Assembly (NCBI RefSeq): GCF_030819175.1
Contig: NZ_JAUTBJ010000001.1
Coordinates: forward strand, 1-64,000
DNA from: Sphingomonas sp. SORGH_AS_0879
GTDB taxonomy: Bacteria > Pseudomonadota > Alphaproteobacteria > Sphingomonadales > Sphingomonadaceae
Direction of reading: 5' to 3'
Length of the DNA: 64,000 bases
Below the pieces are notes generated by a model. The model saw nothing but the letters and a program-made list of their open reading frames with translations. It made no database searches and was not told where the DNA came from. The position numbers and the translations under genes were made by a program. Below, piece by piece: positions 45,177 through 52,301 of the stretch (positions are counted from its first letter, which is position 1; every line of letters begins with the position of its first letter).

Positions 45177-45829
45177 GTGGCAGCGGTCATTTCGCCTTTT
45201 CCCGACGATGTCGAAGCGCTGAAGGCGCTGCTCGCCGCTGCGCTTGAGCGCGCCGCCCATGCAGTCGCCCGCGAGAGCGCCATCGAGGCGGTCATCGCGC
45301 ACCTTGAAATTGCAGATCGCCAGGCTCCGGCGTGAGCAGTATGGCGCGCGCGCCGAGCGCAGCCGCCGCCTGCTCGAGCAGATGGAGCTCCAGCTCGAGG
45401 ATCTCGAGGCCGACGCCAGCGAGGATGACCTCACCGCCGAGGTCGCCGCCAACACCGCCAGCGTCGCACCGTTCGAGCGCAAGCGGCCGGTCAGGAAGCC
45501 CTTTCCAGAACACCTGCCGCGCGAGCGGGTTGTGATCCCGGCGCCGTGCTCATGCCCGGCCTGCGGCGGCTCGCGCCTGTCAAAGCTCGGCGAGGACGTG
45601 ACCGAGACGCTCGGGTCGCAAGGCCTGACTGTTCTGCGGCTCGGACCGGGGCGGCCAGCGCGCCGCCATCCTCTACACGCTCATCCAGACGGCGCGGCTC
45701 AATGCCGTCGACCCGCAAGCCTGGCTCGCCGACGTGCTCGCCCGCATTGCCGACCACCCCGCCACGCGGCTCGACGAACTGCTGCCGTGGAACTGGACGC
45801 CTCGGATCCCGGTCGCGAAGGCCGCCTGA
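45177..45829 (+). pseudogene. tnpC: IS66 transposase TnpC, frameshifted and internally deleted
   Basis: The N-terminal part (VISPFPDDVEALKALLAAAL, GTG start at 45177) runs to about 45310, where an extra T (CACCTTGAAA for CACCTGAAA) shifts the frame. KLQIARLRREQYGARAERSR and the zinc-finger-like CSCPACGG follow in the next frame. After VTETLGSQ (about 45625) the sequence jumps to the extreme C-terminus, AILYTLIQTARLNAVDPQAW through LDELLPWNW, ending at 45829. About 300 residues, including the DDE catalytic domain, are missing. The gene is dead. Confidence 0.85.
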
Positions 45830-46045
45830 TGGCGGCCCCCTCGATGGTGTTCACCGCTCGCTTTGCGGCGAGACACTTCGACGTAGACATCGACGTGATT
45901 GAGGAACGCGCCCAGGACATGGCGCCCGAAGAAGCGGGCCTCAGCGTCATCGACAGCCTCGACGACGAAGCCGGGTCCACCACCGCCTTCACCCGCCGCG
46001 GTCTCGATTACCTCGACGAGTTCCTCGACCAGCGCCGGTCTGACT
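45830..46045. other. Unassigned stretch between two IS remnants
   Basis: This 216-base piece has open frames on both strands, but neither gives a protein family I recognise. The plus frame (MAAPSMVFTARFAARHFDVD and on) continues from the tnpC remnant. The minus frame is a tail joined to an IS3 fragment. It is most likely decayed mobile DNA. Confidence 0.4.
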
Positions 46046-46290
46046 TCATGCACGAGCGCGCCCTTCTCCGTGGGGCGCCGGGCATGGATGGCTTGCTCCA
46101 GTGCATCCAGCACGAAGCCAGCGGTAGGACTGCCGCTGACCTTCCAGCCGACGATCCGTCGGACGAATGCGTCGATGACGAACGTCACGTAGCCGAAGCC
46201 CGTCCAAGTGGAGACGCAGGTGAAATCCACTGACCATAGCGCGTTTGTTCGCTGGACCTTGCGCGACCCGTGCCGATAGATCGCTTCGTT
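46046..46290 (-). pseudogene. Fragment of an IS3-family transposase OrfB
   Basis: On the minus strand the DNA reads IYRHGSRKVQRTNALWSVDF, then TCVSTWTGFGYVTFVIDAFV and RRIVGWKVSGSPTAGFVLDA, the first-Asp region of an IS3 rve domain. It is broken off after GALVHEV. No start, N-terminal domain or remaining catalytic residues are present. It marks the border between the IS pile and the plasmid origin. Confidence 0.7.
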
Positions 46291-46294
46291 TCTG

Positions 46295-46380
46295 CTGAAA
46301 CAGAAAACTGATCAAGCTCTTCGAAAACTCGGAAAAAATTTATCTCCCATGGTTAGAACGTTAGATAGGAATTAAAGGGT
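46295..46380. other. AT-rich segment beside the iterons (possible unwinding element)
   Basis: In a strongly GC-rich window this 86-base stretch is conspicuously A/T-rich (AAAACTCGGAAAAAATTTAT, GGTTAGAACGTTAGATAGGA). It lies directly next to the iteron block, as DNA-unwinding elements do in iteron plasmid origins. Function is inferred from position and composition only. Confidence 0.45.
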
Positions 46381-46438
46381 TAAGCGGGTACCCTGAGGCA
46401 AAAAGTTCCCGCATTTCGGCGCTTTCGAGCAACCCCGG

Positions 46439-46679
46439 CGTTCCTGACATATCGAGCATCCGTTCCCGGAATATCGTGGCCGGCGTTCCCGATGTGTCGC
46501 GGGACCGTTCCCGTAGTATCGAGATGCGTTCCGGATATATCGAAAAGCCGGATTGCGCGATGAAATTGCGGGTCTTCTTGAATCAGTTTTTGGCGCATCG
46601 TGCGTGGCAAGGTTCAAACTGGCATCCTGCGTTCCGGGAAGATCGGCAAGGTCGTCGGACAACCGATATATCGGGAACG
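46439..46679. repeat. Iteron array, candidate plasmid replication origin (oriV)
   Basis: Repeats of the form CGTTCCCGNNATATCGNG start at 46439, 46461, 46484, 46506 and 46527 (spacing 21-23 bases, about two helical turns). A sixth is at 46630, and an inverted copy covers 46663-46679 (CGTTCCCGATATATCGG on the minus strand). They lie just beyond the 3' end of repA, with an AT-rich segment on the other side. This is the standard layout of an iteron origin bound by its Rep protein; the inverted copy may serve in repression or handcuffing. Confidence 0.8.
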
Positions 46680-46801
46680 CACAGAGGCGAGATGCTCCAT
46701 GTGGTTCCAAGACACGACCAAAATTTAGCAGCTAAATTCGGTGACGGCTGCCAGCCGGGGGCCCCACCTCTCGAGACGATGGCAGCGCCCCTCCCCTGTC
46801 G

Positions 46802-48001
46802 TCAGCGAAGCAGATGCCGGTTCTTGGCGTCGAAGCGACGCACATAGCCGATAAAGGCGTTCTGATAGCTGGCGGGGGTGCGGGCCGGATCGCCTTCGAC
46901 CCAGGCTTTGAACTCGGCGTGGAGGGTCTGATAGTCCCAGCCGGGACATTCAGACCGGAGCAGCGCCAGTGTCGCGTCCGTGATCTCGCCGAAGGTCGCG
47001 CGGCTGGACAGGCTCTTGACGCTCCGCCGGATGACCGAGGTGACGTCGACATCCGGTTCGGACGCGGCTTGGGGCGTCGCCGCAGTCGGAGCGGGATCGT
47101 GGGGGCGCTTGGCCTGTTTCGGACGGCCAGCGTTCGGGCGGGCGGAGGGCGCGCCCCCCTCCCCTTCCGTTCGGCGACGCATCCGCAAGCTGGGCTCGCG
47201 CTTCCCCTCGTGATGTTCGAGCGACAGCGCATAGCCGGGCAGCGCGTTGCGCTCGACGATCTTGGCGATCTCGAACTTGAAGCGGCGATATTGCCCTTCC
47301 GCGCCCGACTTTTCGAACAATGTGGGCATCGAGATGGCGAAGCCTGCCTCTCCTGCTCCGCCCGCATGTTTGCGCGCGACCTTGTACAGCCAGCGTTCGC
47401 GACCGCCCGAAATGTCGAAATAGGCGCGGTCGATCGACAAGACCCCGCCCGTCATCAGCACGCCTTCATAGAACCAACTCGACAGCTCGATGGTCATCCC
47501 GCGCGAACGTTCGGTCTTTTCGTCGACGAGCTGGGTCCAGCCGTCGAGCCAGCTGAACGTTGCCTCACGCCGGTTCTCGGCGCGGATATTGGTCTTGACC
47601 GTTGTCGACACCAGCCGGTCGAGCGCCTGGCCGAGCAGCTCATAGGCGCGTCCCGTCGGCTGGCGCCCGATCGCGCGCAGCAGGTCGTAGGGCATCAGGT
47701 GCAGCTTGCGCGGTACGTCGTTGATCCCGCGCCGGGCCATGTCAGCCAGCATCGATGCGCAGTAGATCAGGATGTCGGCATCCCATATCGTCGCCATACC
47801 GTAATCGGGATTGCCCGACACATGCACCCACAGCTTGCCGTCGGGGGAACGATAGTCGATCGGTTTGACCCGCTTGGACTTGGCCAGGCTGAAGAAAGGG
47901 CGCTCCATCATCTCGCGCTGATCGCGCAGCGGCAGATCGGCGAGATAGGGCAGGAACAGCTCGAACTGCTCGGACCTGCCGTCCTTGGGCTTGGTGCTCA
48001 T
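46802..48001 (-). CDS. repA: Plasmid replication initiator RepA
   Basis: This 399-residue protein belongs to the RPA-type initiators of alphaproteobacterial plasmids: the N-terminal block QFELFLPYLADLPLRDQREMMERPFF, then WDADILIYCAS, the YELLGQALDRLVSTTVKTNI block and WFYEGVLMTGGVLSIDRAYF. A low-complexity Pro/Ala/Arg linker (about 255-310) joins to a C-terminal domain. The family binds iterons and opens the origin; the iteron array lies just downstream. Two parS-like palindromes lie upstream of its start, and parB follows with the same orientation. The gene is intact. Confidence 0.9.
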   Translation of the reverse strand: MSTKPKDGRSEQFELFLPYLADLPLRDQREMMERPFFSLAKSKRVKPIDYRSPDGKLWVHVSGNPDYGMATIWDADILIYCASMLADMARRGINDVPRKLHLMPYDLLRAIGRQPTGRAYELLGQALDRLVSTTVKTNIRAENRREATFSWLDGWTQLVDEKTERSRGMTIELSSWFYEGVLMTGGVLSIDRAYFDISGGRERWLYKVARKHAGGAGEAGFAISMPTLFEKSGAEGQYRRFKFEIAKIVERNALPGYALSLEHHEGKREPSLRMRRRTEGEGGAPSARPNAGRPKQAKRPHDPAPTAATPQAASEPDVDVTSVIRRSVKSLSSRATFGEITDATLALLRSECPGWDYQTLHAEFKAWVEGDPARTPASYQNAFIGYVRRFDAKNRHLLR

Positions 48002-48020
48002 GCGCGGTTACCCCGCTGCA

Positions 48021-48038
48021 TGTTTCCCCGGGGAAACA
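48021..48038. promoter_or_regulatory. parS: parS-like palindrome, copy 1
   Basis: This is a perfect 18-base palindrome, TGTTTCCCCGGGGAAACA, just upstream of repA. It is the same layout as the ParB-binding parS family (TGTTTCACGTGAAACA type), with a changed centre. Three more copies surround the parAB genes. Confidence 0.75.
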
Positions 48039-48065
48039 TAGCAAAGGGGGGCGGTGCCGCGTCAG

Positions 48066-48083
48066 TGTTTCCCCGGGGAAACA
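48066..48083. promoter_or_regulatory. parS: parS-like palindrome, copy 2
   Basis: A second exact copy of TGTTTCCCCGGGGAAACA ends one base before the parB stop region, 45 bases from copy 1. The pair sits between repA and parB, so ParB spreading from here could influence repA transcription. Confidence 0.75.
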
Positions 48084-49133
48084 TCAGGGTTGAAGCCCCC
48101 GCCCCGTCTCTTCGAGATGCGCCAGCGCACCGCGCAACGCCTTCACAATTTCCTCGACATCCGCACCCGAACCGGCATGGAGGCGCACCGTCACGCCCTG
48201 GCGGTTGGCCGACTGAACCGACAGCACGACGCGGCCATAGCGATTGTGATAGCGGTAGCGCTCTGGCTCCCCATCCTCGCCCATCATCATCTTGCGCGCG
48301 GTCAGCAGGCGGCGCAGGACTTCGCTGGCCGGGATGGGGGGCAGGCCGTCCTCACGCCGCTCGACCTGTTGGCGCGTGATATACTGGGCGACGCCGATGA
48401 TCGCCTTGGCCTCCCCTTTGTCCTGCATCGCCTGGGCCAGCGCATAGCCCGGCTTCAACTGAACCTCATAGGGCGAAGCGAAAGCCGCGATCACGACATC
48501 GGGGAGCGCGGCGACCTTGAGCATCTTGGACAGCCAGCCCTTGGACAGCTTCAACCGCTCGGCCATCCGCGTCTGGTGATTGCCATAATGGGTGGTCAGC
48601 GCCGACAGGTAATTGCGCGCCCGCTCCAGATCGGACACATCGGCGCGCGCGCGGTTCTCCAGATCGGCCAGGCGGAACGCCGCCTCGTCGTCCAGATTCG
48701 CGACCTGCGCCACGAAGAGCATGTCGGGATAGCTGTTCGCCCGCAGCCACGAGATCGACCAGTGACGCCGCGTGCCCGCGATCACCTCATAATCATGGTC
48801 CGGGTCGCCCTCGATCCGGCGGACCACGGCGGGGACTTTCTGCCCCCCTTCCGCGATGATCGAGTCGATCAGTTCGCGGCAATGTTCCTCGGTCAGCAGG
48901 TCATAGTTGCGGGCATTGCCGGGCCAGACCCGGACACGCGCCGGATCGAGCAGCAACTGCGTGACCTGCCGCACCTCGCCGCTGGCGACCCGCGCCAGTG
49001 CGGATTCGCGACCCAGCAACGTGGTGGTGCGGACGCGGTCCGCCTGCGCCTCGCGGACCGGGGTCGTGGAGGGGGCGTCGCCCTCTTCCTCCGCCAGAAG
49101 TGCCGCCAGATAGTCGGATTGTTTACGCGCCAT
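48084..49133 (-). CDS. parB: Plasmid partition protein ParB
   Basis: This 349-residue DNA-binding protein of the ParB/RepB type has a ParB N-terminal CTPase-like domain (about 60-165) with GTRRHWSISWLR, the motif that corresponds to the GERRxRA loop. The central helix-turn-helix is at about 195-240 (NHQTRMAERLKLSKGWLSKMLKVA). A C-terminal dimerisation part closes it. The start at 49133 has a strong Shine-Dalgarno (GGGGAGG, six bases away); a start 25 codons earlier has none. It binds the parS copies flanking this region and works with ParA at 49340. All domains are complete. Confidence 0.92.
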   Translation of the reverse strand: MARKQSDYLAALLAEEEGDAPSTTPVREAQADRVRTTTLLGRESALARVASGEVRQVTQLLLDPARVRVWPGNARNYDLLTEEHCRELIDSIIAEGGQKVPAVVRRIEGDPDHDYEVIAGTRRHWSISWLRANSYPDMLFVAQVANLDDEAAFRLADLENRARADVSDLERARNYLSALTTHYGNHQTRMAERLKLSKGWLSKMLKVAALPDVVIAAFASPYEVQLKPGYALAQAMQDKGEAKAIIGVAQYITRQQVERREDGLPPIPASEVLRRLLTARKMMMGEDGEPERYRYHNRYGRVVLSVQSANRQGVTVRLHAGSGADVEEIVKALRGALAHLEETGRGLQP

Positions 49134-49203
49134 GGAATGCCTCCCCGGCAGAACATTGCAAGAACATCTCTGTGTGGGGAAGAGGGGATTCTTGATCCCT
49201 TTG

Positions 49204-49225
49204 AACATGCGTCGTGACGCATGTT
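49204..49225. promoter_or_regulatory. Perfect 10-bp inverted repeat upstream of parB (candidate operator)
   Basis: AACATGCGTC at 49204-49213 and GACGCATGTT at 49216-49225 form a perfect dyad with a 2-base centre, 71-92 bases before the parB start. It is different from the parS sequence, so a regulator binding site is plausible. The binding protein is unknown. Confidence 0.45.
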
Positions 49226-49226
49226 G

Positions 49227-49305
49227 CGGTGCCAGCCCGCTCCCCCACCCGGCCTCCCATCAGGATACCGTGTGGGGGGCCGGGTGGGGGAGCGGGCTGG
49301 CACCG
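49227..49305. terminator. Long 28-bp hairpin between parA and parB
   Basis: Arms at 49227-49254 and 49278-49305 are perfect inverted repeats of 28 bases, with a 23-base loop. The stem is almost all G/C. It lies in the gap after the true end of parA, upstream of parB in the same direction. It may attenuate or terminate parA transcription or protect the mRNA. There is no clear U-run, so intrinsic termination is uncertain. Confidence 0.5.
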
Positions 49306-49339
49306 CCCCGAAACGCGCCCTCTCGCGAGTTTCGCAAGC

Positions 49340-50549
49340 TCAAGCCACCGCATGGATCACCGCCTCCTCGCTCGCCGGTTCGATCCGGCCCCAGCCCTGG
49401 CGGACCAGTTGCTCGACCTGGCGCATCGCCTCGTCCAGATTGGCGCGGCAGCGTTTGTGCGTCTTGGGCGTGCCGATCGGCTTTTCGAGTTCGTAGACGG
49501 TCCATCATCCGCATCGCGGCATGGCTGATCTCGGCGGATTCCAGGATCGGCACGGGCAGCAGCGCGGGGCCGAAGCTTTGTTCCATGATCGCGCGCACCA
49601 TGGCGTGGCTGGGGTCGTTGCCGTCGAACTTGGAGCAGATCAGCCGGACGAACTGGTAATCCACCTCGATTCCCGCGCTGGTCAGTTGGTTCAACACCTG
49701 GTCCATCATCGACAGGAACTGGACGGTCGAGCAGAAATCCGGCGTCGTCGCGGCGAGCGGCACGAGCAGCGCATTGGCCGCCTGCATCACCGCCAGGCTG
49801 ATCGTGCCGAGGGCAGGGGGAGGATCGAGCAGCACCACGTCATAATCGCGCGCCAGTTCGGCCAGCCCGCGCTTCAGCTTGCGGAACCGCGCGGCCAGCA
49901 CCGACCCGCCATCGCTGCCCGCCGCGGCCAGTTCATATTCCACGTCGAACAATTCGAGGTTGGAAGGGATCAGATCGACATTGGGCCAGGGCGTCGGCTT
50001 GACCGCATAGGCCAGGTCGGTCTGGGTCGGGTCGATCGACAGATAGGGGTAGAGCGTCTCTTCTCGGGTGACGTTGAAATGCGGGTTGAAGCCGAACAGC
50101 GTCGTCGTCGTCGCCTGGCTGTCGCAATCGACGACCAGCACGCGGTAGCCCTGCACCGCGAAATAATGCGCCAGATGGGTGGTGACGGTCGACTTGCCGA
50201 CGCCGCCCTTGAAATTCTGGACCGCGATGATCGCGGGCACGTCATGCGCCGCGCGGGCAGGGGAGGCGCCCAGAACGTCGCGCATCGTCAGCATCTGCTC
50301 GACGCTATAGCCCAGCCGACGGCCATTGTCGGTGATCGGGGCAGGGGGGAGGCGGCCATCCTCCTCCGCCATGCGGATGCGGTTGGTCGAACAGCCGAGC
50401 AACTGCGCCGCCTCCGCGATGCCGAAGCGGAGATGCAGGCCCTTGCGGCTCTCGGGCAGGAACGCCTTGCGCCGCAACCGCTCGATCATCCGCTCGCCGG
50501 CGCTCGCCAGATCGCCAATCTGGGACAGCATTGCATGATCTTCCGCCAC
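49340..50549 (-). pseudogene. parA: Plasmid partition ATPase ParA, frameshifted near its C-terminus
   Basis: This Walker-type ATPase segregates the plasmid. An N-terminal MerR-like helix-turn-helix (about 30-75) is followed by the deviant Walker A in NFKGGVGKSTVTTHL (about 115-130), VLVVDCDSQATTT and DVVLLDPPPALG. It starts at GTG 50549 with AAGGGG seven bases upstream. Read straight, the frame goes on to 49260 with nonsense after AAMRMMDR. Removing one G (ATGATGGACC to ATGATGACC, about 49503) gives TVYELEKPIGTPKTHKRCRA and a stop at 49340, the normal ending. The span is 1210 bases, one too many. A broken parA would be costly for plasmid stability, so a sequence error is likely. Confidence 0.9.
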
Positions 50550-50626
50550 TCGCGCACCCCTTGAAGCTTTTGGGGCAGCCTAATGGCAAATTTCATTCAA
50601 TCGGGCAAGGTGCGGGGGCGGGGCGA

Positions 50627-50644
50627 TGTTTCCCCGGGGAAACT
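50627..50644. promoter_or_regulatory. parS: parS-like palindrome, copy 3
   Basis: TGTTTCCCCGGGGAAACT, differing from copies 1 and 2 only in the outermost base. It lies 78 bases upstream of the parA start, in the right place for ParB-mediated control of parA. Confidence 0.72.
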
Positions 50645-50645
50645 T

Positions 50646-50776
50646 ATCCTCCCCGGCACGGGGAGGGGGACCGCCGCGAAGCGGTGGTGGAGGGGGATCG
50701 CCACAAAGGTCGTCCCCCGCCGCACGCCCCCTCCACCATGCTGGCGCATGGTCCCCCTCCCCTTGCAGGGGAGGAT
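50646..50776. repeat. Dispersed intergenic dyad repeat, copy A
   Basis: The repeat unit begins ATCCTCCCCGGCACGGGGAGG and ends with a matching GGGGAGGAT. The whole is an inverted pair of short hairpins, with inner arms such as CCCCTCCACCATG... and GCATGGTCCCCCTCC. Similar units lie at 52067, 57114 and 61220. They sit only between genes, as sphingomonad REP-like sequences do. Confidence 0.7.
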
Positions 50777-50781
50777 AGACG

Positions 50782-50799
50782 CGTTTCCCCGGGGAAACC
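50782..50799. promoter_or_regulatory. parS: parS-like palindrome, copy 4
   Basis: CGTTTCCCCGGGGAAACC keeps the 16-base core GTTTCCCCGGGGAAAC. It is between the dyad repeat and the glutaredoxin-MauE gene. With copy 3 it brackets the dyad repeat. Confidence 0.72.
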
Positions 50800-50827
50800 T
50801 GTCCCTACGAGCACGGAAGGAGCGGGA

Positions 50828-51583
50828 TCACCCGTGCCGGACCACCATCCAAACCGCCATCGCGATCATCATCACATTCTCGGTCAGCGACAGGAACCCC
50901 AGCGGCACATTGCTCGCCCCGCCGACACAGGCGCATTTCAATTCGCGCCGGTCGATATAGACCGCCTTGACCACCGACACCGCGCCCACGCCCCCGATGA
51001 ACAGCGCGACCGGCACCGAGATCCAGGTCAACACGCCCGCGATCATCAGCACCCCCGCCAGCCCCTCGGCAAAGGGATAGGCATAGGAATAGGGGACCCA
51101 GCGCTTCGCCAGCAGGTCGTAGTTCAGGAACATGGTCGCGAAGCTCTCGACATTCTGGAGCTTCAGCAGCGCGAGCACCGCCATGCTGAACGCGACGAAC
51201 CATTCGCCCGCGCGTAGCGTGAACGGCGTGGCATAGACCGCCTGGGATGCGGCCAGCGCCATCAGCGCGGTCATCGCGAACAGGGCGGCGACCGGGCGAT
51301 AGCTGGTCGCCCTGGGATCGGCCACCCGCTTGCCGAAGAAACGGCGCAGATCGTCATAGCCGCCGACCCGCTCGCCCCCGATAAAGACCTGCGGCGTCGT
51401 CTTCACGCCATGCTCGGCCTTGAAGGCGTCGGTTTCCTCACGGGTGCGCAAGAGGTGATCCTCGACCTCGTAACCTTGTCGGCGCAGCAGGTCCTTCGCC
51501 TTCAGGCCATAGGGGCAGGTGTGGGTGGGCATCACCATGCGGTACAGGGTCGCAATCTTGCGTAGGGGCGGGGGCGTCGCCAT
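50828..51583 (-). CDS. Glutaredoxin domain fused to a MauE-like membrane domain
   Basis: In this 251-residue protein, residues 1-85 are a glutaredoxin fold with the active-site motif CPYG (Cys about 23), a monothiol version, and TTPQVFIGGERVGGYDDL for glutathione binding. Residues about 100-250 hold four or five transmembrane helices of the MauE/DoxX type, with a C-terminal KCACVGG motif. MauE proteins support disulfide or cofactor maturation in the periplasm. The ATG at 51583 has GGAG six bases upstream; 51586 is the alternative. It is divergent from a MerR regulator with a mer-like promoter in between, so the gene is probably metal- or thiol-stress-induced. Confidence 0.85.
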   Translation of the reverse strand: MATPPPLRKIATLYRMVMPTHTCPYGLKAKDLLRRQGYEVEDHLLRTREETDAFKAEHGVKTTPQVFIGGERVGGYDDLRRFFGKRVADPRATSYRPVAALFAMTALMALAASQAVYATPFTLRAGEWFVAFSMAVLALLKLQNVESFATMFLNYDLLAKRWVPYSYAYPFAEGLAGVLMIAGVLTWISVPVALFIGGVGAVSVVKAVYIDRRELKCACVGGASNVPLGFLSLTENVMMIAMAVWMVVRHG

Positions 51584-51611
51584 CATCTTCTCCGGCTGGG
51601 GTCCGATCCCC

Positions 51612-51642
51612 ATATGGCATGCGTACCATGGTACGGAGTCAA
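51612..51642 (-). promoter_or_regulatory. MerR-type promoter/operator for the glutaredoxin-MauE gene
   Basis: Read on the minus strand, a -35 TTGACT (51642-51637) and a -10 CCATAT (51617-51612) are separated by an unusually long 19-base spacer. The spacer holds the perfect palindrome CGTACCATGGTACG (51622-51635). Over-long spacers with a central dyad are the hallmark of MerR-controlled promoters, and the -35 plus first dyad arm match the classical mercury-operon promoter closely. Confidence 0.8.
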
Positions 51643-51646
51643 GACG

Positions 51647-52051
51647 ATGGCCGACTGGACGATTGCCGGACTGGCGCGCGAGGGCGGCGTCGGGGTGGAG
51701 ACGATCCGCTATTATCAGCGGCGCGGCCTGATCGACACGCCCGCGCGGCCCGAGGGACCGGGATCGGGTGGCCGCATCCGCCGCTATGGCGAGGCGGACG
51801 TGCGGCGGTTGCGCTTCATCCGGTCCGCACAGAATGCGGGCTTCACGCTGGAGCAGATCGGCGAATTGTTGGCGCTGGACGCGACCGACGACCGGGCGCG
51901 GGCCAGGTCGCTGGCCCAGGAACGCATCGCCGCGCTGGACGCCCGGATCGCGGAGTTGCAGGCGGCGCGCGATGCCCTCCAGACGCTGGCGAGGGAGTGC
52001 GGCAGCGGGTCGGCGGGGCCGTGCCCGATCCTGATGTCGTTCGATCGTTAG
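51647..52051 (+). CDS. MerR-family regulator, metal-sensing type
   Basis: This 134-residue protein has an N-terminal winged helix (residues about 4-70: TIAGLAREGGVGVETIRYYQ, RRYGEADVRRLRFIRSAQ), a long coiled-coil dimer helix (about 85-115) and a C-terminal loop ECGSGSAGPCPILM with two cysteines seven residues apart. In MerR the matching loop binds Hg(II) (spacing eight). Sensing of a thiophilic metal or organomercurial is possible, but no merA/merT genes are seen here. It is divergent from the glutaredoxin-MauE gene and likely represses/activates the promoter between them. Confidence 0.9.
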   Translation: MADWTIAGLAREGGVGVETIRYYQRRGLIDTPARPEGPGSGGRIRRYGEADVRRLRFIRSAQNAGFTLEQIGELLALDATDDRARARSLAQERIAALDARIAELQAARDALQTLARECGSGSAGPCPILMSFDR

Positions 52052-52066
52052 CGAAAATTCAGATCA

Positions 52067-52217
52067 ATCGCCATTCCTCCCCTGCAAGGGGAGGGGGACC
52101 AGCGAAGCTGGTGGAGGGGTGTCCCCGGTCGCGAGTGCACCCTGTCCTCGCCAACGGCGACACCCCTCCGTCAGGCCTACAGCCTGCCACCTCCCCTGCA
52201 AGGGGAGGAATGGCGAT
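52067..52217. repeat. Dispersed intergenic dyad repeat, copy B
   Basis: The outer arms are ATCGCCATTCCTCCCCTGCA at 52067 and its complement ending at 52217 (GGAGGAATGGCGAT). The inner part contains another dyad (CTCCCCTGCAAGGGGAGG, two copies). It belongs to the same family as the repeats at 50646, 57114 and 61220, here between merR and the ABC1 kinase gene. Confidence 0.7.
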
Positions 52218-52301
52218 CACCTCCGGCGACGCGCACTCCGTCCCGTTCCGGTCATGGCGGGGCCGACGGAACCAAGCCGCACGCCCGCCGCTATCCCGGT
52301 C

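Larger units (their letters stand above)
44374..45829. mobile_element. Decayed IS66-family element
   Basis: The ordered set tnpA-tnpB-tnpC is the IS66 hallmark. The first two are intact, but tnpC has a frameshift and lost its catalytic middle. The left limit is guessed from GTGAGCCGCC just right of the neighbouring IS end; the right limit is the end of the tnpC remnant. Terminal repeats and the usual 8-bp duplication were not identified. The element cannot move on its own. Confidence 0.6.

Noticed and set aside
45244..46233. A 329-codon plus-strand frame joining the IS66 remnant to the following region
   Set aside because: It links a frameshifted tnpC piece with antisense of an IS3 fragment and is a chance chimera.
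46439..46549. Regular 21-23 base repeats that could look like a CRISPR array
   Set aside because: Only the CGTTCC and ATATCG parts are conserved, the unit is too short to hold spacers, and the cluster sits beside repA, so iterons explain it.
46814..48379. A 521-codon plus-strand frame over repA
   Set aside because: It is antisense to a well-recognised RepA protein, crosses the parS sites and has no family resemblance.
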